NCBI GenBank assembly: GCA_039105265.1
Contig: JAPFFF010000038.1
Coordinates: 744,001 to 808,000, forward strand
Length of the DNA: 64,000 bases
Source of the DNA: Tritrichomonas musculus
Taxonomy: Eukaryota; Parabasalia; Tritrichomonadida; Tritrichomonadidae
Direction of reading: 5' to 3'
The notes beneath the pieces were generated by a model, which was given only the letters and a program-made list of their open reading frames with translations, was not told the DNA's origin and ran no database searches. Both the position numbers and the translations under genes were made by a program. Positions 28,656-37,431 of the stretch are shown piece after piece. The first letter of the stretch is position 1; every line of letters starts with the position of its first letter.

Positions 28656-29738
28656 TTAGCTCCATTTTGTGATTGATTCGGGAACATTATTTTTGGTAGA
28701 CCAATATTCGAGTTCAAGATTTGACAACTTGATTGGATGACCCTCCCTAAGATTTTTCGCTGGGATTGTATCGCGTTTACCACCTTCATACTCGACCCTA
28801 TATTTATTTTTCTTAACATCATAACTAAAAATTTTATTTACAATACCACGCTTGCCATTCTTCAATGAATTCGCTAACGGTATATTATTATTAGTTTTTA
28901 TTAAGCGGTAACCCGGGAGCTTATCTATCGAATCATCCTTTGACTTAATTATGAATTGGTTACCTGATTTCGAGTCAATAATATATGCCTCCTTGCTCAC
29001 CCGATTTCTTATCTTTGAGAATGGTTCATTAGCTAATACAATTCTAACCCTATCATTTGTTTTGAAATCATATGGGTTGATGCTTGATTTAGTATTGATG
29101 TATGTTAATTCATCATCTTTAGTTATATCATTAGGAGCTCTATTATCTAATCCCCTATGAGGAGTATTGTTATACGCATCAATCAAATCATTCATTTCAG
29201 TTTCATCAATATATCTATTCTCACCAATAGCATCACGAATCGTTCGCATGAATCGATTAATGATACCTAGTACATTATGATTGTTGTCTTCAGTAGTGGT
29301 GTATATTATATTGTTCGATTTCATAAAACCAAGTACCTCGTTTGATAGATATGCAGCATCTTGGTCGCTGGTTATTGAATAAATATTGTGTACATCTTTT
29401 ATGAAACATTGTAGCGCGTTGATAACGGATTTTGAACCCTTGCCTTGTAACGGATATGCATATGCCTTCCTCGTATTAATATTGATGAACATTAAATAAT
29501 TGAGACCTCCCTTATGCTTTTCATTAATAAATGTATCCATCTGGTATCCGTGTAAATGTTTCGATACAATTGGCATATATTTAGCTTTGGGTACCTTAAC
29601 ATCATGGACAATATTTTTGTCTAGAAAATCGTTAGCATCTTTCGCCGTGAAACCATATCGTTTGGCTAACGGAACAAATTTAGATTTGCTCTTCCATGGA
29701 TATTTTTTAAATAATTCATCAAGCGTATTATAACTCAT
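28656..29738 (-). CDS. Maverick integrase with chromo-like tail (inner element)
   Basis: 360 residues. A short helical N-terminus is followed by the RNase H-fold core: HGYQMDTF (Asp68), YSITSDQDAAYLSNEV (about 121-135), HNVLGIINRFMRTIRD (about 154-169) and NTPHRGLDNRAPND. Residues about 290-335 form a chromodomain-like barrel (IFSYDVKKNKYRVEYEGG, then a basic end). Chromo-type tails in retroelement integrases can read chromatin marks. It would insert the element with a 5-6 bp target duplication, as observed. It is 180 residues shorter than the outer element's integrase. Confidence 0.92.
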   Translation of the reverse strand: MSYNTLDELFKKYPWKSKSKFVPLAKRYGFTAKDANDFLDKNIVHDVKVPKAKYMPIVSKHLHGYQMDTFINEKHKGGLNYLMFININTRKAYAYPLQGKGSKSVINALQCFIKDVHNIYSITSDQDAAYLSNEVLGFMKSNNIIYTTTEDNNHNVLGIINRFMRTIRDAIGENRYIDETEMNDLIDAYNNTPHRGLDNRAPNDITKDDELTYINTKSSINPYDFKTNDRVRIVLANEPFSKIRNRVSKEAYIIDSKSGNQFIIKSKDDSIDKLPGYRLIKTNNNIPLANSLKNGKRGIVNKIFSYDVKKNKYRVEYEGGKRDTIPAKNLREGHPIKLSNLELEYWSTKNNVPESITKWS

Positions 29739-29759
29739 TTGATTTTAGATTAAACTAGC

Positions 29760-30719
29760 TTATGTATATAACATCTTATCAAATGGTAGGAATTGCATCT
29801 CTATACAAAATGATTCGTTATCCGGAATTTTGATAGGGGTATTATATTCCCTACATGAATAAAACTCAATCCAAAATCTTTGGTCTGAAGAATTTAATTT
29901 ATAATACTTTATTGGAACAAAATCAACATTAGAGTTACCAATATAATTATGTAATGATTGTTCAGCTATGGATGAATATACTTTGCATGAATGCCTATCC
30001 CAAACATTATCAAAAGTAAGAACATCATCAAACTGATTTAGATACACATGCTTTTTATTCTGGTGTGGACCATCTCCAATATTAAATACTTCATCAAAAT
30101 CCTGATTGGTTTTCTTTAATTTTAGAGCTATACCAAACTCATCATCTTCATTTTCATTCCTAGGTGAAAATATTTTCTCATGGAAGCCATTTTTATCAAA
30201 ATAACCATCTGATTGTATGTCTCTATCTACGACGTAATCATTTTGAACAAAATTAATTTTAGTGTTCTTCCATACATTAGATATATTCCATTTAATAGAT
30301 TTATCAATAGCATCAAAAAATCCTCTAAAATCCCCTTCAGTAGATATCCAATCAACAACAACAAAATCCCTTATTTCAAGATTGTCTTTATATCCTTGCA
30401 TGGATAGCATGTTAATAATTTTTGTATTTGTGTTAGCTCCCTCAACTTCATTAAATGATTGCTTTTTATATTTGGCAATTGTTATAGTAAATTCAAGCTT
30501 CCTCCTTTTAGATATCAGCCACATATTCCTAACACCAATAATAGATTCCCCTCTATTAGCTGTACACCATTCAGGAGGGAAATTAAAATAGTATCTATTG
30601 AATTTGTCTTTATCTTGTTGACCATCTTCTAGAAAGAATGCCGATTCGATAGGAATTGGTACTTGCTCATCTGTGATATTATCAATGGTTGGATGTAGTG
30701 ATTTAAACCTACTATACAT
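29760..30719 (-). CDS. Minor capsid (penton) candidate, 319 aa
   Basis: 319 residues, first gene of the long leftward cluster and immediately before the integrase. Strand-rich, with a distinctive start: NRYYFNFPPEWCTANRGESI followed by an Arg/Lys-rich strand and Glu-Phe. The length and location next to integrase and ATPase match the minor capsid gene of Polintons, a single jelly roll at the vertices. I see no decisive motif, and the 248-residue protein at 9450 is the alternative candidate. Its start codon is 4 bp from the terminal repeat. Confidence 0.5.
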   Translation of the reverse strand: MYSRFKSLHPTIDNITDEQVPIPIESAFFLEDGQQDKDKFNRYYFNFPPEWCTANRGESIIGVRNMWLISKRRKLEFTITIAKYKKQSFNEVEGANTNTKIINMLSMQGYKDNLEIRDFVVVDWISTEGDFRGFFDAIDKSIKWNISNVWKNTKINFVQNDYVVDRDIQSDGYFDKNGFHEKIFSPRNENEDDEFGIALKLKKTNQDFDEVFNIGDGPHQNKKHVYLNQFDDVLTFDNVWDRHSCKVYSSIAEQSLHNYIGNSNVDFVPIKYYKLNSSDQRFWIEFYSCREYNTPIKIPDNESFCIEMQFLPFDKMLYT

Positions 30720-30723
30720 TTAT

Positions 30724-31152
30724 GATTCAATTAAAGATTTATTTTTGAGTAGATATCGGGTGTACATGAAGTGGTTGCATGAGTAGATGTATGTGATGAG
30801 ATATGGGAGATGATTGCATGAGTGGATGTGTGTGAGATGGGTTGCTTGAGATGATTGCTGTAGGAGTATGCTAGATAGGTTGGTATTAAGTAGTTATACA
30901 TAGTGAAGGGGGGATAGATAACTAGTATAAGCAAATGAGGCTCTCCGTGTAGGGTGGCTGGGTGGGGGTTGCTTGGGGGCTGTTTGGAGATATGGTTTAT
31001 TATAGCGAGGGAGCTTTTCAAAGCGAGGGAGCTATAATATAAAACATCTCCAAAGTACCTCAAATTATCGTCTCTTCAGGAAGCTTTCAAAGCCAGAGAG
31101 CCTCATTTGCTTATACTAGTTATCTATCCCCCCTTCACTATGTATAACTACT
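30724..31152 (-). repeat. Right terminal inverted repeat (429 bp)
   Basis: Inverted copy of the left terminal repeat, of the same length and apparently the same sequence. It begins 4 bp upstream of the start codon of the 319-residue gene, so any promoter of that gene must lie within the repeat. Confidence 0.95.
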
Positions 31153-31157
31153 AACGT
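31153..31157. repeat. Right target site duplication of inner element
   Basis: AACGT directly follows the right terminal repeat and matches the copy at the left end. This shows simple insertion of the inner element into existing Maverick DNA. Confidence 0.85.
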
Positions 31158-31396
31158 TTAAGTGGCTTCGGTGATGGAATATTTAAACCTTTCACGAACC
31201 AATACATGGAATTATAATTATTTTCTCCATCATATCCTTTATTTAAAATATCTGAAACTAACATTTCAATTAAATTTTCACGTAAATCATTTTCATTATC
31301 AAATTCATTTTTCCAATCATTAATTGTTAAATTTTCATTATATAATAAATTTGATAACTCGATTAATTTATTTGTTGGTGTATTGTCTAATGACAT
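31158..31396 (-). pseudogene. Other flank of the interrupted outer-element polymerase gene
   Basis: About 80 codons lie on the far side of the inner element, on the same strand as the polymerase gene, ending at the target duplication. The ATG is at 31396, preceded by an AT-rich block shared with the next gene upstream. The segment is acidic and helical with no recognised domain, and it lacks the LPGF module that opens the inner element's polymerase. Confidence 0.7.
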
Positions 31397-31452
31397 ATTT
31401 TTATATTAGATAAAAAATTAAAAAATAAAAAATTAATTAGATTTATTTTTGA

Positions 31453-31469
31453 GGCATGTGATATAAAAA
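31453..31469 (-). promoter_or_regulatory. Shared promoter-like block, outer element copy 1
   Basis: GGCATGTGATATAAAAA, one base different from the other two copies. It lies 57 bp upstream of the ATG at 31396. The spacer (TATTAGATAAAAAATTAAA) is also shared with the next copy, so the whole ~80-bp upstream region is duplicated. Confidence 0.5.
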
Positions 31470-31476
31470 TAATTAT

Positions 31477-31959
31477 TCAATTAAAATTTAATTTTAATAA
31501 TTCCATTATTTCATAATCGTCAATATTTAAAAATCTTTCAACCGTTTCGGGTATATTTTCATCATTAAATAGAAACATAAATTTCTTTTCCATATCGAAT
31601 TCATGAAGTGTGCAATGCATGAAATCCCAAATATTACAATGATGGAATACTTTATTCGGTTCGTTTTCGTAAGCATAAAGAAAATGATAAATTCCGCAAA
31701 TGAAAGTTAAAACACCGTTAAATGTACAAACTTCGTTACACTTTTCATTATTTAAAATTCTTTTGGTCAATAATGCATTTTCATTTTGTCGCTTCTCTTT
31801 ATCATTCATATCAGGATTTACGTATTCATAATATAAATCTGTTATTTCATCAGTACGCTTTACAATTTGTTTTAACATTTTACGATTTATTGTTTTATAA
31901 TATTTATTAATTTGTTTATATAATTTATTCATTTTGTCATCAACAATTGATTTAGTCAT
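31477..31959 (-). CDS. Unknown protein (160 aa) of the outer element
   Basis: 160 residues, helical and acidic, with a hydrophobic middle (FNGVLTFICGIYHFLYAYEN) that is too polar for a sure membrane span. No family recognised. Its upstream region shares the GACATGTGATATAAAAA block and AT-rich spacer with the gene downstream. It is the last gene before the 18-bp repeat array, so it lies nearest the right end of the outer element. Confidence 0.55.
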   Translation of the reverse strand: MTKSIVDDKMNKLYKQINKYYKTINRKMLKQIVKRTDEITDLYYEYVNPDMNDKEKRQNENALLTKRILNNEKCNEVCTFNGVLTFICGIYHFLYAYENEPNKVFHHCNIWDFMHCTLHEFDMEKKFMFLFNDENIPETVERFLNIDDYEIMELLKLNFN

Positions 31960-32016
31960 ATTTTTATATTAGATAAAAAATTAAATTAAAATAAAATTAG
32001 ATTTATTTTTTTTTGA

Positions 32017-32033
32017 GACATGTGATATAAAAA
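32017..32033 (-). promoter_or_regulatory. Shared promoter-like block, outer element copy 2
   Basis: GACATGTGATATAAAAA, identical to the inner element's copy, 58 bp upstream of the ATG at 31959. Distance and spacer are nearly the same as in the copy at 31453. Confidence 0.5.
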
Positions 32034-32065
32034 TAAATGATAAAATAATTTTTAAAAAATTATTT

Positions 32066-32417
32066 GGAATCTGCGGACGGTTATTTAAAAAATTTTGGAG
32101 AACGTTTATTTATAAAAATTATTTGGAATCTGCGGACGGTTATTAAAAAATTTTGGAGAACGTTTATTTATAAAATTTTTTGAGTTTAATTTTCTGAGCC
32201 TATTGAATTATAAAATTTTATTAAAATTGGAATCTGCGGACGGTTAGATGATATTTCAATGATCCGCAGCGGTTAGCAGATTAATATTTCATGAAAAAAT
32301 ACGTTATTTTTTTAAAAATATATGTAGAATCTGCGGACGGTTATAAAATTTATTCGTTAATTGGAATCTGCGGACGGTTATAAAATTTATTCGTTAATTG
32401 GAATCTGCGGACGGTTA
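32066..32417 (+). repeat. Six-copy 18-bp repeat array
   Basis: GGAATCTGCGGACGGTTA occurs at 32066, 32125, 32229, 32326 (first base A), 32363 and 32400, all in the same direction. The last three are spaced 37 bp, the others 59, 104 and 97 bp. A diverged form (GATCCGCAGCGGTTAGCAGA) lies at 32261. The copies are GC-rich islands in very AT-rich DNA, which looks like protein-binding iterons near the end of the outer Maverick. Nothing codes here. Confidence 0.85.
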
Positions 32418-32588
32418 ATAAAGAATAAATTTAATCATTTACGTATAAAATTTATGTTTTTCAATTTTTGACTTTTGAGATTTGGGGATGAAATTTATGA
32501 AAATCATTTATGAAGGGGTGATGAATCAGTGGTGTTGTAAAATTTAATAATATGTTCGGGTTTAAAGTTATGGCTTTAAATTCTTGAG

Positions 32589-32626
32589 TTACTGGGGTTT
32601 TAGACCGAAGGTCTAAAATCACAGTA
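32589..32626. repeat. Hairpin near the right end of the outer element
   Basis: TTACTG and TTTTAGACC pair with GGTCTAAAA and CAGTAA around a GAA loop. It could be part of the outer element's terminal structure or a transcription-stop hairpin. No T-run follows. Confidence 0.6.
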
Positions 32627-32629
32627 AAT

Positions 32630-34500
32630 ACATACGACGTTTTACTGATCACTCTCAAATGTGGACATTGTTGTCTAAAATTGAATATTACTGGGATGTT
32701 TTTATAATTTTTTCAATTCAAACTCGTCAGGACAGTATAACCTGGATATTTTACCTCATCTTTTAGATTAATTGTAAACAAATTAATTGAGAAAATTAGT
32801 TTTTGAAAGATCGCACTTAAAAAGTGGCATCTTATTTTATTTTAAACCAACAAAACGCTCAATTTTTTTTATAAAAAGAGTATTACTCTTAGAGTAATAA
32901 AATTGAGAGAAGTGCTCTAAAAATTCAATGAAAATTAAAAATCCTCCCATATTTCAATCTTGAGAGATTATTTACGGTTTTATATCAAAAAGAAAAATAA
33001 ACAAAATTTTTGTTTCAAAAATAAAATCAAACTTTTTGCAGGCCTTATTAAGGTATTCATTCCGATTTTTTTTAGTTCAAATCATAATAAAAATGATGAA
33101 AATGGTGAATTATTAGATTCAAATGCAATTACATTCCACAACTAGCAATCTAATTAGGAACAAATATCATCATTTTCATAATTTGGAAGTATTTATATAT
33201 ATTCTATGCTTTTATTCAATGCCAAAAAGTTCACACTTTAAGGACATCCATAAAAAGTGGCCTTTACAGGCCAAATTGATCACATCACTTCATCATAATT
33301 TTTGAAGCTCAATTGCCCAGTGGGCAGCCCACTTCTTCAATTTTTTGACCCTATGCAACCCTAAAAAAGTTTATCATCATTTTCGAATTTAATTAAATAA
33401 TTTTATTTTGCTTTCAATTTAACCCATGTTATTATTCCAAATCAATATATTTTGGCTTTGTTCATTACAAATCATTATAATTTTCCAGAAATTAAAATAA
33501 AAAGATATGATATAAAATTACTTTTTTTGTTTATAGTTTGATAAATCACATAATTTCCTTTCAGGAAGATTTACTCTTTTGATTTTCTAACGAAAGAAAC
33601 TGATATAATTCATCTGTTTGGAATTTTCTCTCTGAATGGAAATTTGGTATAACTTTCACAAAAAGTTAAAAAATTAAAAAGTTTTTATTCAAAAAGTTTT
33701 TACTGAAAAATACTTTAAATTGGCTGCAACTAAATACTCCTACAATCATTTGCATTCATAACTGGAATATAAAATTTATTTGAAATAATCTATTGATTGA
33801 ATCATATAAATAACTTGGACTTCACTTCTAAGAATGAATCATTGATAAAAATAGTGATTTGTAATATGATTAAACTTTTCGCCATTGAAAATAGAAATTT
33901 ATTTATTATCAAATATAGTAATCATCACTGTAATTATTTCTTTCTTCTGAAGCGGGTAAAGCATTAAAGAACATAAAATTTATTTAAATATTGCTATAAG
34001 TAATAAGTAAATCATTCAGTGTTGGTAGAAAACGTTTTTATTGCTCAGATATTGAAACATTGTTAGAATATATTGCTGCAATCAGTAAAGATAACTGCTG
34101 TCGTTGCTCATTTAGTTAATATCGCTTCAAAAATAATTAATTTTGATTAAACTATTTTCTGAAGTTTAGCTTGCATTCAATTTTTTTGTTTATAAAAATA
34201 GGATTATTTTTGGATATAAAATAAATTATTATTTGATTTTAATAGGAATAATTATAACAACAAAAATTATTTAAAATTTACATTATTATATTTTTATTTA
34301 CTTTATGGATAGCTCATTATAACAATTGTTACACAGTTCTTATGATAGGTAACAAGAAATTGAATTGAAAAAAAATTTGTATCATTCAATTTTGAACTTT
34401 TTCTATGTTTAAAAAAATATTTTATAAACATCTTTTTTTCTTTACAATAGAATCAAAATTTTTTCTATAAAAATTTACTATCTGATTAAAGATCTTTAAT
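32630..34500. other. AT-rich stretch without genes; small palindrome
   Basis: No convincing gene. A strong short hairpin, TATTACTCTTAGAGTAATA, lies at 32881-32899 within a wider stem (CTCAATTTT pairing with AAATTGAG nearby). The outer Maverick's right end is probably in the first part. From about 33.4 kb it is ordinary AT-rich intergenic DNA. Confidence 0.6.
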
Positions 34501-34511
34501 GTTTATTCTTA

Positions 34512-35400
34512 TTATTTACAAAAATCAATTTTGTCAAAACCGCAAAATTCGTACTCTTTTGTTATTAACAAATTGTTAAAAACCAAATTTTGATTTGATT
34601 GACTAATTTCAATAAGCTGGCAATTTCTTTTAAGAATATTATTAAAGGCCATTTGATCCCAAATTTTGTTATGATAAGATTCATGAATCCATCTTTGGAA
34701 AAATCTTATTGTTGCAGCAGTTGACTTTACTAACATCAAACCAATATTAAAAGTAAAAGAAAAATAATTTTTCATATTATATTCTTTATCAATTGTTGAT
34801 GTTTCTACTATCATTATTATATCAAAACCAGAATTGAGTATATTTATCAATTCTTGGCTTGTTACAGTAAATTATTAGTAAATATCATGCAACTTTCGAA
34901 AAATAAAATATCGGCACCTAGAGAACAAAAATAATATTAAATAACTTGTTTCATTCTACCAACAGAAAGCCAATCATGAAATAATGATTGTATTCCTTTA
35001 TTGTCAAGAAATTTATGCGATTCAATATCTAGGCTAAAAAATATAAATTCTTCTTTTTTTATTCTGTGATTAATTGCAGGTTGAATGCAAAGTTTCTTGT
35101 TATCCAAATATTTTAATGAAACTAGAGAAACAAATAAGGAAGGATGTTGATTAACAGGATTTATCGGACAGTTTTCTAATGTATTTTCAACCTTTTAAAA
35201 GTTAAATTATTTTAGAAAATTCATTCCATTTATTCTTTTAAGAAAGTTTAAATCTGATTTATTAATTTTCATTAAATTAAAATGGTTTTTATGCTTACGT
35301 GCGTTGTTTTGACTTTGATATAATGATTGTTCAGTTGATTTTTCTTCAACAAGAAACAGTCTTATATTTGAAAATTGCTTATATTGAATGTACATCAAAT
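34512..35400 (-). pseudogene. Nucleotide-diphospho-sugar transferase remnant (PF03407-like)
   Basis: Three minus-strand pieces follow one another: about 35195-34910 (ends GRMKQVI then stop), a short piece with LGADILFFES, and 34850-34512. The last has the family's typical end: FNIGLMLVKSTAATIRFFQRW, then WDQMAFNNIL. PF03407 proteins transfer sugars in the Golgi. In-frame stops and a shift between pieces show that it is dead. Upstream sequence to about 35400 is Lys/Asn-rich and may be its signal-anchor region. Confidence 0.55.
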
Positions 35401-35477
35401 AATGAATTACTACATATAATATAATAATCGTTGGAGAAACAAACCTAATATCACATTGTTTAGATTTATATGACGTT

Positions 35478-35921
35478 TTAATGCATATTTTCTCTTGTTG
35501 TAAAGAAAGAAACAGGTTGAGATCTCAAGACGAGAAGTGGTGCCAATTTCTCAAACATATTCGAAGGCTCAACTTTCAATCGATCAACAACCAAAGCGAG
35601 AAGACGTGTTTGAATGTACAAAGGAGCTGATTTAGCCAAAAACGAAACAATCACGTTTGTTGGATTTTCCCACAGTCTTTTTAAAACGGGATTTGGATCC
35701 AACATCAACGACTTTTTCTTTTCATTCTCCGACACTTCTTTCACCCAATTCTCGATGATTTTGAACGCTCTTTCAGTTGCCTTGTTTTCACTTTTTGACA
35801 AAGATGAACCCGAATCAATGTCAGCCGGCGAATTGAATTGTTGAATGCCACCAACAGCACAATCAAGAATTGTTCGAAGGAGGAGTTCTGGTTCTTTTGT
35901 TTCTTTTAGAATGAGGGGCAT
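35478..35921 (-). pseudogene. Fragment of a helical-repeat (HEAT-like) protein
   Basis: 147 residues from the ATG at 35921, all helical with paired-helix spacing (NPTNVIVSFLAKSAPLYIQT, then LLALVVDRLK). The frame is open further upstream, without an ATG, through a hairpin at 35932-35995, so this looks like an internal piece of a larger protein. It is clearly richer in GC than the surrounding DNA, which points to a recently copied exon of a host housekeeping gene. Family not identified. Confidence 0.45.
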
Positions 35922-35931
35922 TGATGATGAT

Positions 35932-35995
35932 GCAACGGATCTTTTTCTTTCGTCTTTGTCACTGAGAAGGTAATTAAAGAAAAAAGATCCGTTGC
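35932..35995. repeat. Inverted repeat, 19-20 bp arms
   Basis: GCAACGGATCTTTTTCTTT (35932-35950) is matched inverted at 35976-35995 with one extra A, around a 25-bp loop. It coincides with the edge of the GC-richer gene fragment. It may be a fold-back made when the fragment was copied in, or a terminator-like stem followed by T-rich DNA. Confidence 0.75.
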
Positions 35996-36065
35996 TTTTT
36001 TTATATTCTCAAATAATTACAATTAAAATTTACATATTAAAAAGTATTATAAAATAATGTTAGTT

Positions 36066-36542
36066 TTACTGATTTAAACTACTTAGCCAATTGTCAACCT
36101 GCATTTTAAGTTCTGCATCATCTAGTTTTTCTGCACCATGAAACATTCCTTGTGCAATAATATTTGCATTTTTTGCTTCTTTCTTAAATTCTTCAAAGCA
36201 TGCACCATAATTTCTGGCTGATGTCATGAATGGAATGACCTTTTTATTTTGAAAATCAACACTTTGTAGAATTTTGCGTATCGGTGTTGCTGGTTTTTTG
36301 AGCCAAACGGGACATCCAATATAGATGAGGTCATACTGATCAATATTTGGAAATTCTTTTATGTCAGGAATTGAATCAAAATATTCATGATAACATCCTT
36401 TTATAAGACCTGTGAAACCCGAATAATCTGACTCACAAGTAATATTGAATAAATCACCTCCTGTGGCTTCTTTGATAAAATTGGCAACTTTGGCTGTTGT
36501 TCCAGTCAATGAATAAACAATGATTGATGTTTTCCCCAACAT
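36066..36542 (-). CDS. Flavodoxin
   Basis: 158 residues, the length of a single-domain flavodoxin. The FMN phosphate loop YSLTGTTAKVA lies at 10-20, the strand/loop IYIGCPVWLKKPA near 74-86 and FMTSARNYGACFEEF near 104-118. It would carry electrons by FMN in the cytosol or hydrogenosome of an anaerobe. No targeting extension is seen. An initiator-like TCATTTTT stands a few bases before the ATG, and TAAA, the trichomonad poly(A) signal type, overlaps the stop. The gene looks intact. Confidence 0.9.
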   Translation of the reverse strand: MLGKTSIIVYSLTGTTAKVANFIKEATGGDLFNITCESDYSGFTGLIKGCYHEYFDSIPDIKEFPNIDQYDLIYIGCPVWLKKPATPIRKILQSVDFQNKKVIPFMTSARNYGACFEEFKKEAKNANIIAQGMFHGAEKLDDAELKMQVDNWLSSLNQ

Positions 36543-36545
36543 AAT

Positions 36546-36553
36546 AAAAATGA
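36546..36553 (-). promoter_or_regulatory. Initiator-like element of the flavodoxin gene
   Basis: TCATTTTT on the minus strand matches the parabasalid Inr consensus TCAYTW and lies 4 bp before the start codon, the normal distance in Trichomonas. Confidence 0.55.
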
Positions 36554-36561
36554 GATGATAA

Positions 36562-36671
36562 AGCTAATAATATATTATATTCAATTTTGTCCAGCCAACC
36601 ATAATTTTGAAAAGAGGAATTGTTTTAATAATGGTTGGCTGGACAAAATTGAATATACTTTATTATTAGCT
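36562..36671. repeat. Inverted repeat with 41-bp arms (fold-back or miniature transposon)
   Basis: Arms at 36562-36602 and 36631-36671; the central 25 bp (TTTTGTCCAGCCAACCAT and complement) match perfectly, the outer 16 with a few changes. The loop is 28 bp. GGACA-type ends recall Tc1/mariner repeats, which are abundant in trichomonads, but no transposase is attached. Confidence 0.7.
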
Positions 36672-37195
36672 ATATATTTTGAAAAATACTTGAAGAAAAT
36701 ACGCGAAAAATAAAATTTTAGGATTTTATTCTTTAATAAAGTGTCCAAAATTATGATAGTGCGATGAGATAAAATTAAATAAAATATGATCACCACTATT
36801 CAAATTTTCATAGAGCTCTTTTAAAACTTTGTCACTTTTTACCATCTTTTTTATTTTGTATTTTGTTTCCTATTATAATATTGGACAAAAAAAGTAAAAA
36901 AAATACTAAATAAAAATGTTTACTAAAGAAGATTGTAAGAGTTGTATGGATCAGTAGTTTGCCATGATTTCTTTCTATTTCTCATATATGCAGAAATATT
37001 TCCAAATGATGAAGGAAGGTATCGCGTATTTGTTAATATATATTGACCTTTTTTATTTAATTTCATCTTACTATCATAATATTGGACAAACTTTACATAT
37101 ATAGCGCGATATATAACGCAATGCTTTCTTTTAAAAAAGGTAAAAATCTTTTCCTTTTTTTTGTTGTTATGGTGGTGGAGGTATTTCTTGCAAAT
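36672..37195. other. Intergenic DNA with GGACA-type repeats
   Basis: No clear gene. ATAATATTGGACAAA occurs at about 36873 and 37076, and a related inverted form (GTGTCCAAAATTATGATAG) at about 36740. Between them a 47-codon minus-strand frame (36923-37066) is followed on both sides by these repeats. It may be the worn remains of a small Tc1/mariner-like element; evidence is thin. Confidence 0.35.
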
Positions 37196-37197
37196 AA

Positions 37198-37335
37198 TTA
37201 TAAAAAATCACTATAACTAGTTGAGTAAAGGAGGATGAACCCATTACCATGTTTATTATATGCACTTCTCATTACTTTGAAGTTTTCATGTCCATTAGTA
37301 TCAACAATTTCCTCTATTCCTATTTTACAATCATT
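37198..37335 (-). pseudogene. Ras GTPase remnant, G3 region
   Basis: The minus-strand frame reads IGIEEIVDTNGHENFKVMRS then NGFILLYSTS. This is the Ras DTAGQE region (switch II) with changed residues, followed by the next helix and strand. It stops soon after. It abuts a piece of the same kind of gene in the opposite direction, so an inversion has split the copy. Confidence 0.6.
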
Positions 37336-37431
37336 GTTCAGGGAAATAAAGTAGTATGGAAATCTACACTTATCATTCAATTTTTTCTAAACTATTTTAT
37401 CACTGACTATGATCAATTCAACTACTTTTGA
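37336..37431 (+). pseudogene. Ras GTPase remnant, P-loop and switch I region
   Basis: The plus-strand frame reads VVWKSTLIIQFFLNYFITDY, matching the Ras segment from the GKS P-loop through the first helix to the YDPTIED switch I. The P-loop Gly is changed and a stop follows. It lies head-to-head with the switch II fragment. Confidence 0.6.

Larger units (their letters stand above)
9016..31152. mobile_element. Inner Maverick/Polinton element, looks whole
   Basis: The element is 22,137 bp long, with 429-bp terminal inverted repeats at 9016-9444 and 30724-31152 and AACGT duplicated on both sides. Its genes begin or end within 5 bp of the repeats. Parts recognised: integrase, FtsK/HerA-type packaging ATPase, major capsid protein, two capsid-accessory candidates, an amphipathic small protein, protein-primed DNA polymerase B, KilA-N protein, HNH endonuclease, a giant fibre-like protein and several unknown proteins. 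Long open frames and repeats that look identical by eye suggest a recent insertion. It sits inside the outer element's polymerase gene. Confidence 0.95.
1..32630. mobile_element. Outer Maverick/Polinton element (partial, interrupted by a second Maverick)
   Basis: Protease, HNH endonuclease, small amphipathic protein, integrase and protein-primed DNA polymerase B genes lie together at 1-9010, with more of the element at 31158 to about 32.4 kb. This set is diagnostic of Mavericks/Polintons. The left end is outside the window; the right end is not placed exactly, and the limit given is the last clear structured sequence. It is more AT-rich than the inner element from about 2.6 kb on. It is broken at least once, by insertion of the inner element, and must be older than it. 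Positions 1-2.5 kb may belong to a separate, abutting copy, because base composition changes near 2.3-2.6 kb. Confidence 0.8.

Noticed and set aside
32066-32417. CRISPR-like array
   Set aside because: Repeats are 18 bp with irregular spacing and similar AT-rich spacers, in a eukaryotic element; iterons fit better.
36923-37066. 47-codon frame between GGACA-type repeats as a transposase fragment
   Set aside because: Too short and without a helix-turn-helix or DDE motif.
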